Shown here piece by piece: positions 1-9,486 of a DNA stretch of 64,000 nucleotides (its first letter is position 1; each line of letters starts with the position of its first letter). The translations under genes and the position numbers were made by a program. The stretch covers positions 84,618-148,617 of the forward strand of contig NZ_RJTN01000011.1 in assembly GCF_005497185.1 (NCBI RefSeq), in the 5' to 3' direction. Below the pieces are notes generated by a model. The model had not been told where the DNA came from and did no database searches. It worked only from the letters and a program-made list of their open reading frames with translations. This DNA comes from Pectobacterium polonicum (GTDB taxonomy: Bacteria; Pseudomonadota; Gammaproteobacteria; Enterobacterales; Enterobacteriaceae).

Positions 1-26
1 AAGAGTGCCTGATTAATTTGGCTAGT

Positions 27-50
27 GCCGCCTTCGGGCGGCCTCTTTTT
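27..50 (+). terminator. Hairpin with T-run before mtlD
   Basis: A 6-bp GC stem (GCCGCC at 27-32, GGCGGC at 37-42) with a TTCG loop is followed by CTCTTTTT. This is a classic intrinsic terminator or attenuator. It lies between the upstream gene (outside the window, by gene order probably mtlA) and mtlD, so it may lower readthrough from the transporter gene into mtlD. Confidence 0.75.
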
Positions 51-73
51 ATGTCTTTTTAAGGTTATGTCTC

Positions 74-1222
74 ATGAAAGCATTACATTTTGGCGCGGGT
101 AATATTGGCCGCGGGTTTATTGGGAAATTGCTGGCGGATGCCAACGTCGAACTGACATTCGCTGACGTCAATCAGCCGCTGTTAGATGCCCTGAACAGTC
201 GTAAAAGCTACTCGGTGCGGATTGTCGGTGATAACACGCGCCTTGATACCGTCAGCAACGTTAGCGCCGTTCACAGCGGCAGTCAGGATGCCGTAGCGCT
301 CATTGCCGTGGCCGATCTGGTGACGACTGCTGTGGGGCCGCAGATTCTGGAAAAAATCGCCGGAACTATCGCTCAGGGGCTGGTAAAGCGTCACGAAGAC
401 GGCAATACCCGGCCGTTGAACATTATCGCCTGTGAAAATATGGTGCGTGGCACCAGCCAGTTAAAACAACATGTACTGAAACTGCTGCCGGAAGGCCATC
501 AGGAATGGGTGGTCGAGCATGTGGGATTTGTCGATTCCGCTGTAGATCGCATCGTTCCTCCTTCCGAAGCCGGTAGCAATGATGTGCTGGCGGTGACGGT
601 AGAAACCTTCAGCGAATGGATTGTCGATAAAACCCAGTTTTGCGGTGAGCCGCCAGCGATTTCCGGTATGGAACTGACCGACAATCTGATGGCGTTTGTC
701 GAGCGTAAGCTGTTTACGCTTAATACCGGCCATGCGATTACGGCCTACCTCGGTCAGCAGGCGCGCCATCAAACGATCCGCGATGCCATTCTTGACCCGA
801 AAGTCAGAGCCGTGGTCAAAGGCGCAATGGAAGAGAGCGGCGCGGTACTCATCAAACGCTACGGTTTTGATGCGGATAAGCACGCTGCCTATATCAACAA
901 GATTCTCAGCCGCTTTGAAAATCCCCATCTGCATGATGATGTCGAGCGTGTTGGCCGTCAGCCGCTGCGTAAGCTGAGTGCTGGCGACCGTTTGATCAAA
1001 CCGCTGCTGGGAACGCTGGAATACCATTTGCCGCATGACAACCTGATTACCGGCATTGCCGCGGCGATGCATTATCGCAGCGAACAAGATCCACAGGCGC
1101 TGGAACTGGCTGAGTTAATCCACACCCAGGGCGTGCAGGCGGCGCTGGTGCAGATTTCTGGTCTGGATGCTGACAGCGAGGTTGTCGCGCAAGCAGTGAA
1201 TGTGTATAACGCCATGCAGTAA
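74..1222 (+). CDS. mtlD: Mannitol-1-phosphate 5-dehydrogenase
   Basis: The 382-residue protein oxidises D-mannitol 1-phosphate to fructose 6-phosphate with NAD+ in the cytoplasm, feeding PTS-imported mannitol into glycolysis. The N-terminus starts with [18 protein letters not shown], the dinucleotide-binding glycine motif of the polyol dehydrogenase family, and the length is that of the E. coli enzyme (382). The start follows AAGGTTATGTCTC. It sits upstream of mtlR as in the enteric mtlADR operon; mtlA would lie before the window. The call is firm from sequence similarity along the whole length. Confidence 0.97.
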   Translation: MKALHFGAGNIGRGFIGKLLADANVELTFADVNQPLLDALNSRKSYSVRIVGDNTRLDTVSNVSAVHSGSQDAVALIAVADLVTTAVGPQILEKIAGTIAQGLVKRHEDGNTRPLNIIACENMVRGTSQLKQHVLKLLPEGHQEWVVEHVGFVDSAVDRIVPPSEAGSNDVLAVTVETFSEWIVDKTQFCGEPPAISGMELTDNLMAFVERKLFTLNTGHAITAYLGQQARHQTIRDAILDPKVRAVVKGAMEESGAVLIKRYGFDADKHAAYINKILSRFENPHLHDDVERVGRQPLRKLSAGDRLIKPLLGTLEYHLPHDNLITGIAAAMHYRSEQDPQALELAELIHTQGVQAALVQISGLDADSEVVAQAVNVYNAMQ

Positions 1223-1241
1223 TCGGCGCGTCTCGTCACCA

Positions 1242-1315
1242 GGCAGGTGTGGTCTTTTCGACACGGTGTAAAGGTATACGGGCGACGTCGGGGATGCGAT
1301 GTCGCCACACCTGCC
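1242..1315 (+). other. Long inverted repeat in the mtlD-mtlR spacer
   Basis: GGCAGGTGTGG at 1242-1252 is a perfect 11-base inverted match to CCACACCTGCC at 1305-1315. Inside it, GGCGAC at 1281-1286 pairs with GTCGCC at 1301-1306, sharing two bases with the outer arm, so the two stems compete slightly. No T-run follows, so it is not an ordinary terminator. It probably folds in the mtlDR messenger and could affect processing or mtlR translation. Confidence 0.55.
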
Positions 1316-1376
1316 GGTAAGCATGCTACCGAAATGGGGTAGGCTGTGTGCGGGTTTAAAGGGTCGAGAAGTGACG

Positions 1377-1907
1377 ATGGAAGAAACACAGGCGTTTGAA
1401 AACCGGGTTCTGGAAGCGCTGAACTCAGGGAAGACCGTGCGCGACTTTATGCTCTGTGCCGTTGAATTGCTGGCTGAAGCGGTCAGCATCCTGATGTTGC
1501 AGGTGTTCCGTAAAGATGACTATGCGGTGAAATATGCCGTTGAACCTCTGATGACGGGAACGGGGCCACTGGGCGATCTTTCCGTGCGTCTGAAACTGAT
1601 TTATGGCTTGGGCATGATCAGCCGTAAAGAGTACGAAGATGCGGAGCTATTAATGGCGCTGGGAGAAGAGTTGGCGCATGACGATCGGCATTACCGTTTT
1701 ACCGATGATGAAATTCTGGGGCCTATCGGTGAGCTGCATTGCGTTGCTGCGTTGCCCGCAGAGCCGGCTTTGCCGACCGTAGTAGAAGCTGCCGATCCAC
1801 TTCTGGTGAGTATGCAACAGCAGCGTTACCAGCAGATGGTACGTTCCACACTGGTTTTATCTCTGACTGCATTGATTGCGCAAATCAGTCTGAAAAAGGC
1901 GTTTTAG
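1377..1907 (+). CDS. mtlR: Mannitol operon repressor
   Basis: MtlR represses the mannitol operon. The reading frame from ATG 1377 encodes 176 residues and matches the enteric MtlR family throughout, for example the stretches VLQVFRKDDYAVKYAVEPL-like and LGDLSVRLKLIYGLG, and the C-terminal TLVLSLTALIAQISLKKAF. E. coli MtlR is about 195 residues with a longer N-terminus. Here the frame stays open upstream to 1299, with a GTG at 1371, so the true start is uncertain; ATG 1377 is chosen because similarity begins there (MEETQAFENRV). It is the last gene of the mtl operon, about 150 bases after mtlD. Confidence 0.93.
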   Translation: MEETQAFENRVLEALNSGKTVRDFMLCAVELLAEAVSILMLQVFRKDDYAVKYAVEPLMTGTGPLGDLSVRLKLIYGLGMISRKEYEDAELLMALGEELAHDDRHYRFTDDEILGPIGELHCVAALPAEPALPTVVEAADPLLVSMQQQRYQQMVRSTLVLSLTALIAQISLKKAF

Positions 1908-1949
1908 TCCCACTTAGCGACATCACGCCACATTAGTCCGCCAAGTGTT

Positions 1950-2008
1950 TATAGTCGTCGTACTTCAAGCTGGCTGGTCTTTCAACAACTCGAATTATTT
2001 AGCGTATA
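1950..2008 (+). repeat. Short MITE-like element with IS630-like ends
   Basis: The stretch begins TATA followed by CGTCGTACTTCAAGCTGG and ends CAACTCGAATTATTTAGCG then TATA. These are the two terminal inverted repeats of the larger ERIC-containing elements at 25463-25727 and 56240-56440, but almost all of the interior is missing, leaving about 59 bp. The right end lies 49 bases before the yibL start and contains TATAGT, a plausible -10 box. Confidence 0.65.
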
Positions 2009-2056
2009 GTGTATGCTGTGCCCCGCATTATTCTCCCGTTATATAGGTTATCTTTT

Positions 2057-2419
2057 ATGAAAGAGCAGGAAAAAGCAGAGATCAAACGCCTTAGCGACCA
2101 ATTGGATAAGCTGACGCATAAGCAGACTACGCTGCTGGCACAAGGTGATGCCGAAGCCATCGCACTCAATCTGGAAGCTTGCGAAAAGCTCACGGCTGAG
2201 ATTGAGCGCCTGCGTAACGTGAGAGAACAGAAACTGAGCAAAGAAGCGCAGAAACTGGCGAACCTACCTTTCAACCGTGCGATTACCAAAAAAGAGCAGG
2301 CTGATATGGGGACGTTGAAGAAGAGCGTTCGCGGTTTGGTGATTGTGCACCCGATGACTGCACTCGGGCGTGAAATGGGCTTAAAAGAGATGACCGGTTA
2401 CGCGCCGAAATCGTTCTGA
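2057..2419 (+). CDS. yibL: YibL family ribosome-associated protein
   Basis: A small, highly charged protein of 120 residues, rich in Lys and Glu and predicted mostly helical ([23 protein letters not shown]). It matches the YibL family, whose E. coli member co-fractionates with ribosomes and lies next to mtlR as here. No enzymatic motif is visible and the precise role is unknown. ATG 2057 is preferred over an upstream in-frame start at 2009 because the extra N-terminal residues fall in the repeat and leader region and do not resemble the family. Confidence 0.9.
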   Translation: MKEQEKAEIKRLSDQLDKLTHKQTTLLAQGDAEAIALNLEACEKLTAEIERLRNVREQKLSKEAQKLANLPFNRAITKKEQADMGTLKKSVRGLVIVHPMTALGREMGLKEMTGYAPKSF

Positions 2420-2460
2420 GGCCTTTTCTCTGTGTAGACAGAGGATACTGGATTAATTGC

Positions 2461-2490
2461 AAAGCCCCTGTTTAACAGGGGCTTTGTCGT
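2461..2490 (+). terminator. Rho-independent terminator of yibL
   Basis: AAAGCCCCTG (2461-2470) pairs perfectly with CAGGGGCTTT (2476-2485) around a five-base loop, followed by GTCGTTTTT. It ends yibL transcription and, lying between convergent genes, may also stop the chemoreceptor transcript arriving from the other strand. Confidence 0.9.
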
Positions 2491-2515
2491 TTTTGGTGCC
2501 CTGCTGTTTTTACTA

Positions 2516-4408
2516 TTAGCGCGGCGCGTGCAGACGATGTGTTTGGTTGGTAAACGCGATACCGGCCGGTGTGTCATCATGCTGTGCGTTGGCCAGACGG
2601 AAGACGGACACGGCCTGCTTCAGCAGTCTCGCCTGCTCTTCCAGCGAGTCGGCAGCAGCAGAGGATTGCTCAACCAGCGCGGCGTTCTGCTGCGTAGTGC
2701 TGTCCATCTCCACAATCGCCTGACTAACCTGGCTGATTCCCCGGCTTTGTTCATCCGATGCGGTGGCGATTTCACCCATGATGTCATGCACCTGCGTGAT
2801 CGAGGTGACGATATCGTTCATGGTTTTGCCCGCATTGCCGACCAGCGTCGCACCGCGTGATACTTGATTAACCGATTCAGAGATCAGGTCTTCAATTTCC
2901 TTCGCGGCCTGAGAACTGCGCTGAGCTAAACTACGGACTTCGCTGGCGACAACGGCAAAGCCACGGCCTTGCTCACCAGCACGGGCGGCTTCTACCGCGG
3001 CGTTCAATGCCAGAATGTTAGTCTGGAAGGCGATGCTGTTGATGACGGACGTAATTTCTGCGATACGTTTGGAACTGTTCTCAATCGCAGTCATGGTTTG
3101 CACCACGTTATTCACCTGTTCACCACCCTGTTTCGCGGTGTGGGAAGCGCTGATGGCCAGCTTGTTGGCGTGGTGTGCGTTGTCTGCGTTTTGCTTAACC
3201 GTTGCGGTGAGTTGCTCCATGCTGGCGGCGGTTTGTTCTACGGCAGCGGCCTGCTGCTCGGTACGTGAAGATAAATCGGTATTGCCTGCGACGATCTCGC
3301 CAGACGCGTTAGAAATCTGGCTGACGCCGACGCGAATGTCATCGATCATATTGTGCAGGTTGTCATTCATTTTCGACATCGCACTCATCAACTGGCCCAG
3401 CTCATCTTTACGGGTGGTGTTGATGGACATGGTGAGGTCGCCTGTTGCGATTTTTTCAGCCATGCTCAGCGTGCTACCCAGTGGCGTGGTGATTTGACGC
3501 GAAATAAACCAGGAAATCAGCAGGCCAAGCAGCAGTGTAATCAGCGCGGCGATGATCATTTGCAGCGTGGCATTGTTAATATCGGCCTGTGAGGCGGCAA
3601 GCTGATCGCTCAGTAGGGATTTGATCACGGCATTCAACCCATCGGCAACAACTCGCATTTGCCCTGCCTGTGCCATCTCTTCCTGATAGGCTGGCATATA
3701 GGCCAAGACCTGTTCTTCATAGTTATTCATTATTGTTAGAACGGGCGTCAGTGTTTCACGCTGTTCGGCAGACAGGCTCTGATACAGGAAGGTCAACGAT
3801 GTTTGTGCGGCGTTGATCGCATCCGTCAGCTTTTCTTCGGATTCTTTATCCGTTGAGAGTAATAAGCCACGAACGTGGTAACGAACGGAAATCAGTTTTT
3901 GGTTTAAGTCAGAAAGTAATAATTGAAGGTTAGCGCTATTGTTGTCTATCTTTAATTGATCGTTGAGCTGTTGCAGTGGTTTTTCCGTCGTTGAAATATT
4001 CCAACTTTTTCTCACCGCATCTTTAGTATTCACTGCGTTAATATAATTTTTTTGTTTTTCCTGATAATCCTTAATTAATGTGGGTATATTCGCTATTTTC
4101 TTTGCGTCATTTTCTGGCCAGCTAAATTCTTTTGTTTTTTCAGCGAGTTTACTGATGTTGGAAATATGCTCAATGTTCTTTTTTATATCATCAGGATTAT
4201 AATTGGCACCGTATAATGCGCGATAATACTTAGCCTGATTGATCTCATCATTGATGTTGTTGCTTAAATTCACTTTATCAATGCTGTCTTTTAGCGAGCT
4301 GATATGCATAATGCCCGCGCCGGCAATCACCATGGTCATCAGCAGGATCAGGAAAAATCCCAATCCTAATTTTTTACCGACTTTTAGATTGTCAAAATTT
4401 ATAGCCAT
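2516..4408 (-). CDS. Methyl-accepting chemotaxis protein
   Basis: A 630-residue transmembrane chemoreceptor that signals to CheA/CheW. Order of parts: TM1 at about residues 15-37, a periplasmic ligand domain of about 245 residues rich in helices, TM2 at about 285-305 (LITLLLGLLISWFIS), a HAMP linker, and a cytoplasmic domain with the conserved hairpin tip ([20 protein letters not shown]). The C-terminus ends LHAPR and lacks the xWxxF pentapeptide used to tether CheR/CheB. The ligand is unknown. The frame has GTG at 4411 directly before ATG 4408; ATG is chosen. A sigma-28-type promoter lies upstream. Confidence 0.93.
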   Translation of the reverse strand: MAINFDNLKVGKKLGLGFFLILLMTMVIAGAGIMHISSLKDSIDKVNLSNNINDEINQAKYYRALYGANYNPDDIKKNIEHISNISKLAEKTKEFSWPENDAKKIANIPTLIKDYQEKQKNYINAVNTKDAVRKSWNISTTEKPLQQLNDQLKIDNNSANLQLLLSDLNQKLISVRYHVRGLLLSTDKESEEKLTDAINAAQTSLTFLYQSLSAEQRETLTPVLTIMNNYEEQVLAYMPAYQEEMAQAGQMRVVADGLNAVIKSLLSDQLAASQADINNATLQMIIAALITLLLGLLISWFISRQITTPLGSTLSMAEKIATGDLTMSINTTRKDELGQLMSAMSKMNDNLHNMIDDIRVGVSQISNASGEIVAGNTDLSSRTEQQAAAVEQTAASMEQLTATVKQNADNAHHANKLAISASHTAKQGGEQVNNVVQTMTAIENSSKRIAEITSVINSIAFQTNILALNAAVEAARAGEQGRGFAVVASEVRSLAQRSSQAAKEIEDLISESVNQVSRGATLVGNAGKTMNDIVTSITQVHDIMGEIATASDEQSRGISQVSQAIVEMDSTTQQNAALVEQSSAAADSLEEQARLLKQAVSVFRLANAQHDDTPAGIAFTNQTHRLHAPR

Positions 4409-4726
4409 CACATTTCACCACTATATCGTATTGAGCCAAATTCACTATCCTGATGCACACTTGATTAGCGGTGCTAGCATCTCGGATTACCGCGTGCCAA
4501 GCCAATCCTGCAAAATAGCATGATAAAAACCCGCAGTAGATATCGGCACTCTACTCTGAAACTTTACGTACTGCCCACGTTTTGGACTGGACGTTTACCT
4601 GTTACCTGAACACGAATAAAAAATGAGTAAATAAGGTGATGTCATTGTTATTCGAACGTAAAAAAGGATTTCTAGTTGTGTCGTTGGTTGAATAGTCGGC
4701 GAGGCAATTCTGTGCGATGAGAATAA
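4409..4726. other. Gap between chemoreceptor and sodA terminator
   Basis: This stretch of more than 300 bases has no convincing coding frame. It holds the chemoreceptor leader, the sigma-28 promoter at 4540-4566, and about 160 further bases up to the sodA terminator in which nothing was recognised. Confidence 0.6.
4540..4566 (-). promoter_or_regulatory. Sigma-28 (FliA) promoter of the chemoreceptor
   Basis: Read on the minus strand, TAAA is followed by exactly 15 bases and then GCCGATAT, against the FliA consensus TAAA-N15-GCCGATAA. It is about 130 bases upstream of the chemoreceptor start and in the right direction, placing the gene in the flagellar/chemotaxis regulon. Confidence 0.75.
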
Positions 4727-4727
4727 T

Positions 4728-4758
4728 AAAAAACTGGAATAACAGAGTGTTATTCCAG
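4728..4758 (-). terminator. Terminator of sodA
   Basis: CTGGAATAACA (4734-4744) pairs with TGTTATTCCAG (4748-4758) around a three-base loop. On the minus strand the stem is followed by six T residues, as expected for an intrinsic terminator about 50 bases after the sodA stop. Confidence 0.85.
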
Positions 4759-4808
4759 TCTCGATTCAAACGCAGAAGTCACCTGATAGTATCAGGCATC
4801 CAGTGGTT

Positions 4809-5435
4809 TTATTTTTTCGCGCCAGCGAAGCGAGCAGCAGCTTCGTCCCAGTTCAGCACGTTCCAGAATGCTTTAGCGTAATCTGGGCGACGGTTTTGGA
4901 ATTTCAGGTAGTAAGCGTGTTCCCATACGTCCAGACCGACGATTGGGTAGCCAGAAGTACCAGAAATTGCTTCACCCATCAGTGGGCTGTCCTGGTTTGC
5001 AGTAGAAACCACGGCCAGTTTGCCGTCGTCTTTCAGAACCAGCCACGCCCAGCCAGAACCAAAGCGCGTTGCAGCGGCTTGCTCAAATTTTTCTTTAAAC
5101 GCATCAACGCTGCCGAAATCGCGCTCAATTGCTGCTTTCAGATCGCCAGTCAGCGTCGTACCTACTTTCAGGCCTTTCCAGAACAGGCTGTGGTTAGCGT
5201 GGCCGCCCGCGTTGTTACGCAGTGCTGCTTTTTTCTCAGCAGGGACGCTATCCAGTTGAGCAATCAGCTCTTCAACAGATAATTTAGCCAGCTCAGGCAG
5301 AGATTCCAGCGCGGCATTAGCATTATTGACGTAAGCCTGATGGTGTTTGGAATGGTGAATTTCCATCGTTTCTTTGTCGAAATGCGGTTCCAGTGCGTCA
5401 TAAGCATAAGGCAGCGATGGCAGTGAATAACTCAT
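4809..5435 (-). CDS. sodA: Superoxide dismutase [Mn]
   Basis: A 208-residue cytoplasmic enzyme that converts superoxide to hydrogen peroxide and oxygen. It starts [20 protein letters not shown] and contains the metal-ligand motifs of the Fe/Mn family: the first His near residue 27 in [11 protein letters not shown], the NHSLFW His, and the D-x3-H pair in [11 protein letters not shown]. Gly-rich GHANHSLFW and sequence resemblance to E. coli SodA favour manganese rather than iron. ATG 5435 is chosen over an in-frame ATG at 5450 because the family starts there. A Fur-box-like site lies upstream. In a plant pathogen it helps resist the host oxidative burst. Confidence 0.97.
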   Translation of the reverse strand: MSYSLPSLPYAYDALEPHFDKETMEIHHSKHHQAYVNNANAALESLPELAKLSVEELIAQLDSVPAEKKAALRNNAGGHANHSLFWKGLKVGTTLTGDLKAAIERDFGSVDAFKEKFEQAAATRFGSGWAWLVLKDDGKLAVVSTANQDSPLMGEAISGTSGYPIVGLDVWEHAYYLKFQNRRPDYAKAFWNVLNWDEAAARFAGAKK

Positions 5436-5521
5436 GTTTAGCATCTCCATGGTAAAAAAAATGTTACGGCACTGTTCTGTTAGTACCGCGTAAGCAATAC
5501 GTTCATTATAGTTAATTAAAT

Positions 5522-5540
5522 GATATTGAAAATGATTATT
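5522..5540 (-). promoter_or_regulatory. Fur-box-like site upstream of sodA
   Basis: The 19 bases here match the Fur consensus GATAATGATAATCATTATC at 15 positions by hand alignment. It is 87-105 bases upstream of the sodA start. Iron-responsive Fur control of sodA is known in E. coli, which supports the reading. Confidence 0.55.
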
Positions 5541-5627
5541 CTCGATCTGATGCCATGAACCATATTGCTTTACCTCATGATAACAAACGGTTATGTCGTT
5601 ATTGCATTATGTAAAAACAAATTAATC

Positions 5628-5650
5628 TATACCGTCGTGCTTCAAATTGC
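5628..5650 (+). repeat. Degenerate left end of the MITE-like repeat
   Basis: TATACCGTCGTGCTTCAAAT and the following bases TGC resemble the left terminal repeat of the elements at 25463 and 56240. No matching right end is found before fdhD ends at 5694, so this is at most a decayed fragment. Confidence 0.35.
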
Positions 5651-5693
5651 TTGTCCACTGGCGGGGAACCATCGCGATCCTAGCGGTAATGGC

Positions 5694-6527
5694 TTATTCG
5701 CTCAGACGTTGCGGATGCGTGTAAATGGTCGCATGCCCTGGTCGACAAAACCCCACCAGCGTCAGGTTGCAACGTTGTGCAACGTCAACGGCCAGTGAGG
5801 TGGCTGCCGAGACAGCAAACAGGATTTCCACGCCGCACATGGCAGACTTTTGTACCATTTCATAGCTGGCTCGGCTGGAAACCAGCGCGGCACCCTGTTG
5901 CCACCCGTGTTTTGCTCGGGTACCAAGCAATTTATCCAGTGCGACATGGCGGCCAACATCTTCGCTTCCGCCTGACAGCGTGCCGTCTGGCGCTATCCAA
6001 CTGGCGGCATGGGTACAGCCTGTCATCTGGCCGATCTTTTGTACATCGCGCAGTCGCACCAGTGCGTTTTCAAGTTTGCTGAGGGAAAATGTCTGGGTGA
6101 AGGGCAGGGGCATCACTGGTTTGCCGATTTCTGCAAGCTGCTCTACGCCACATACGCCGCAGCCTGTGCGGCCATCCATTGCCCGGCGTCGTTCTTTTAG
6201 CCCGGCAAAGCGTCGGCTGGAAAGCTCAATCTGCACTTCGATGCCGTTACAGGCGGCCTGTACATCAATGCCGTAAATCTCTGCTGGTGATTGGATAATG
6301 CCTTCAGATAAGGAAAACCCGAGAGCGAACTGTTCCAACTCTTTTGGTGAAGCCATCATCACAACGTGTGAGATGCCGTTATAAACCAGCGCAACGGGCA
6401 CCTCTTCCGCCAGCCAGTCAGGCTGTGGCTGGTGTAGCGAATCGGGATGATAGACCGAATGTTGCGTTGCGCCTTCAAGGGCGGTATCTGCTCGTAAATG
6501 CACCTCTTCCACCTGAAATACCTGCAT
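5694..6527 (-). CDS. fdhD: Formate dehydrogenase accessory sulfurtransferase FdhD
   Basis: A 277-residue cytoplasmic protein that passes sulfur from IscS to the molybdenum cofactor, which formate dehydrogenases need for activity. The diagnostic CGVCG motif is present near residue 122 ([13 protein letters not shown]); its cysteines carry the persulfide. [18 protein letters not shown] and [11 protein letters not shown], hallmark stretches of the family, follow. It stands alone between sodA and aldB, with no formate dehydrogenase gene in the window. The ribosome-binding site before ATG 6527 is weak, so the start is slightly uncertain. Confidence 0.95.
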   Translation of the reverse strand: MQVFQVEEVHLRADTALEGATQHSVYHPDSLHQPQPDWLAEEVPVALVYNGISHVVMMASPKELEQFALGFSLSEGIIQSPAEIYGIDVQAACNGIEVQIELSSRRFAGLKERRRAMDGRTGCGVCGVEQLAEIGKPVMPLPFTQTFSLSKLENALVRLRDVQKIGQMTGCTHAASWIAPDGTLSGGSEDVGRHVALDKLLGTRAKHGWQQGAALVSSRASYEMVQKSAMCGVEILFAVSAATSLAVDVAQRCNLTLVGFCRPGHATIYTHPQRLSE

Positions 6528-6747
6528 GTTAGTAACCCTGGAAATTAAAAGTATTATTTCACCACGCCTGAAGGGACGCGATTTTTTCTCGCAAGAAACT
6601 GTGCGTCAACTCGAAGAGTTGCCTTCTTCTCTGGCCGAATCCTGTCGCTAACTCCCTACCCCGTATAGGCTTAATGTAACGGTTTACTGTTTGCCTCTTT
6701 TTTCACTGCGGCCTCGCCGCTTACCCGGAACTGAAAAGGAGACTGAA

Positions 6748-8283
6748 ATGGCGCACGATAATCTCGAAGGCCGATCTGCATCTGGCGAAATTGGCTCTCT
6801 TAATCTGAAAAAACGCTATGACAATTTTATCGGCGGAGCCTGGATTCCACCTGATGCGGGTCAGTATTTTGTTAATTTAACGCCAGTAACGGGTCAACCG
6901 ATGTGTGAGGTAGCCAGCTCGACAACGCGAGATATTGACCATGCGTTGGATGCTGCTCACAAAGCAAAAGCGGAATGGGGTGGCCTGTCGGTGCAGGAAC
7001 GGGCGCTGGTGCTTAACCGCATCGCTGACCGGATGGAACAAAATCTTGAGCGGTTAGCGCAGATAGAAACCTGGGATAATGGTAAACCGATACGCGAAAC
7101 CAGCGGGGCGGATGTGCCGTTGGCGATTGACCACTTTCGCTATTTCGCGGCCTGTATTCGGGCACAAGAGGGGGCGATCAGCGAAATTGACGGCGATACC
7201 GTGGCCTATCATTTTCATGAACCTCTCGGCGTTGTTGGACAAATCATTCCTTGGAATTTCCCGCTGCTGATGGCCTGTTGGAAGATGGCACCTGCGCTGG
7301 CCGCTGGTAACTGTATTGTGCTGAAGCCTGCCAAACTGACGCCGATGTCGGTGCTGATTTTGATGGAGCTGATTCAGGATCTGCTGCCGCCGGGTGTCAT
7401 TAATGTCGTTAACGGGTCGGGAAGCGAAATTGGTGAATATCTGGCGACATCGAAACGCGTTGCGAAAGTTGCCTTCACCGGGTCGACCGAAGTGGGCCAG
7501 CAGATCATGAGTTATGCGGCGCAGAATGTGACGCCAGTGACGCTGGAACTGGGTGGCAAATCGCCAAATATCTTCTTTGCCGATGTGATGGATAAGGAAG
7601 ACAGCTTCTTTGACAAAGTGCTCGAAGGTTTCACGCTGTTTGCCTTCAATCAGGGAGAAGTCTGCACCTGTCCGAGTCGTGCGCTGGTGCAGGAGTCGAT
7701 CTACGATCGCTTTATGGAACGGGCAATTAAGCGCGTTGAGGCTATCCGCATTGGTAACCCGCTGGACAGCAGCACCATGATGGGTGCACAGGTGTCAGCA
7801 GGCCAGCTTGATACTATCCTTAACTACATTGATATCGGTAAGAAAGAGGGCGCACGGGTGCTCACGGGCGGCCAGCGTAAGGCGATGCCGGGTGGTCTGG
7901 CGGAAGGTTACTATCTGGAACCGACGATATTGTTCGGTAAAAACAGTATGCGCGTCTTCCAGGAGGAAATTTTCGGTCCGGTATTGGCGGTAACGACGTT
8001 CAAGACGATGGAAGAGGCGTTGGAGATCGCCAACGATACAGAATACGGCCTGGGCGCAGGCGTGTGGAGCCGTAACGGCAACATCGCTTACCGAATGGGG
8101 CGTGGCATTCAGGCTGGTCGCGTCTGGACCAATTGCTATCACGCCTACCCGGCACATGCCGCGTTTGGGGGCTACAAGCAGTCTGGTATCGGGCGTGAAA
8201 ACCATAAAATGATGCTGGAACACTATCAACAAACCAAGTGCCTATTGGTGAGCTACTCTGATAAGCCGATGGGACTGTTCTAA
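6748..8283 (+). CDS. aldB: Aldehyde dehydrogenase B
   Basis: A 511-residue NAD(P)+-dependent aldehyde dehydrogenase that oxidises acetaldehyde and other short aldehydes. The catalytic cysteine lies in [13 protein letters not shown] and the general-base glutamate in LELGGKSPN. The sequence tracks E. coli AldB almost residue for residue, including the C-terminal [20 protein letters not shown] 6748 follows AAAAGGAG; an upstream in-frame ATG at 6691 would add 19 residues unlike the family. E. coli AldB is made in stationary phase; no promoter was identified here. Confidence 0.96.
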   Translation: MAHDNLEGRSASGEIGSLNLKKRYDNFIGGAWIPPDAGQYFVNLTPVTGQPMCEVASSTTRDIDHALDAAHKAKAEWGGLSVQERALVLNRIADRMEQNLERLAQIETWDNGKPIRETSGADVPLAIDHFRYFAACIRAQEGAISEIDGDTVAYHFHEPLGVVGQIIPWNFPLLMACWKMAPALAAGNCIVLKPAKLTPMSVLILMELIQDLLPPGVINVVNGSGSEIGEYLATSKRVAKVAFTGSTEVGQQIMSYAAQNVTPVTLELGGKSPNIFFADVMDKEDSFFDKVLEGFTLFAFNQGEVCTCPSRALVQESIYDRFMERAIKRVEAIRIGNPLDSSTMMGAQVSAGQLDTILNYIDIGKKEGARVLTGGQRKAMPGGLAEGYYLEPTILFGKNSMRVFQEEIFGPVLAVTTFKTMEEALEIANDTEYGLGAGVWSRNGNIAYRMGRGIQAGRVWTNCYHAYPAHAAFGGYKQSGIGRENHKMMLEHYQQTKCLLVSYSDKPMGLF

Positions 8284-8479
8284 CAGCATACTTCCTTAAA
8301 ACCTTGCGCGCTTGCCACCGTCGGCGCGCATAACTTAACTCAACACCGTTTTCCGTATTAAGCCGTCCTTACACTAGGATTTGCCCGGTTGTTATAGCTG
8401 ATGATTGATAGTTGATTGTGTCAGCGCTTAACAACGGCTACGCTGTTTTGAATAGCGCTTTGCTTTCAAGAGGTTGTGC

Positions 8480-9472
8480 ATGACGGATAAGATCGGCTGG
8501 ATTGATAACCTGCGGGCGCTGGCCTGCATGATGGTCGTTCTGATTCATAGTACAACCTACTATATTACCGCGGGGGGGATGCCGGGTGATGGACATTGGG
8601 ATGTGGCTAATGTTCTGAACTCAGCGTCGCGCGTCTGCGTCCCGCTGTTTTTCATGATCTCGGGATACTTATTTTTTGGTGAACGCAGTGCGGGGAAGAA
8701 ACATTTCCTGCGTATCGGTTTATGCCTGCTTTTTTATAGTACGGTCGCGCTGATCTATATTGCGACACTCACACCGATTAATGGCCTGAATTCATTACAC
8801 CATGCGTTGCAAAAACCGATCTTTTATCACTTATGGTTTTTCTACGCCATTATCGTGATTTATCTGCTTTCCCCACTGATTACAGTTAAGCCAATATCGG
8901 GCAAATATTTGGTTGTCTTGATTGTTTTATTGGCTGTTGTCGCTAATCCCAATACGGGGCGTGTGGGGTTTGAAGGCTTTAAATTACTGCCTGTTAATCT
9001 CTATATTTACGGCGATACGTTTTACTACGTGCTATATGCCGCGCTGGGGCGAGCGTTGGGCATGTTGGATGTGCCAAAGAAAGTCGTACTTGCTGCTATC
9101 CCCTTTTTCATCGTGTGTGTCGCATTGGTGGCGATGGGGACGAAGCACCACACATTATTGAACGATACGTTCACCCAAACGTTTTATATCTACTGTGGCC
9201 CGTTGGTGTTTCTGGCTGCGGTCAGCCTGCTGGTAGTGTTTAAGCATTACTTTAGCCAGCGAATTTTACCGGGCTTTGCCACCATTTCGCGCCATTCGCT
9301 GGCAATTTACGGCTTCCACGCGTTGATCATTCACTATCTGCGTACGCATGATGTGGTGCTACCCGCTCATCCGATTCTCGACATCTTCTCTGTTTTCGCC
9401 ATCGCGCTAGCAGGCAGCCTGCTGCTTTCGATGGCGCTACAGAAAGTCGATGTGCGTCGCTGGGTAAGTTGA
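8480..9472 (+). CDS. wecH: O-acetyltransferase WecH
   Basis: A 330-residue integral membrane acyltransferase (acyltransferase 3 family) with about ten hydrophobic segments. In E. coli WecH O-acetylates enterobacterial common antigen. The family signature is seen at the start (GWIDNLRALACMMVVLIHST, with the conserved His) and in ASRVCVPLFFMISGYLFFGE. The ATG at 8480 lies seven bases after AGAGG and is preferred to a TTG at 8474. It sits next to xylB, as in E. coli where the same gene is yiaH; no other ECA gene is nearby. Confidence 0.9.
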   Translation: MTDKIGWIDNLRALACMMVVLIHSTTYYITAGGMPGDGHWDVANVLNSASRVCVPLFFMISGYLFFGERSAGKKHFLRIGLCLLFYSTVALIYIATLTPINGLNSLHHALQKPIFYHLWFFYAIIVIYLLSPLITVKPISGKYLVVLIVLLAVVANPNTGRVGFEGFKLLPVNLYIYGDTFYYVLYAALGRALGMLDVPKKVVLAAIPFFIVCVALVAMGTKHHTLLNDTFTQTFYIYCGPLVFLAAVSLLVVFKHYFSQRILPGFATISRHSLAIYGFHALIIHYLRTHDVVLPAHPILDIFSVFAIALAGSLLLSMALQKVDVRRWVS

Positions 9473-9486
9473 CGACGGATTAATTT

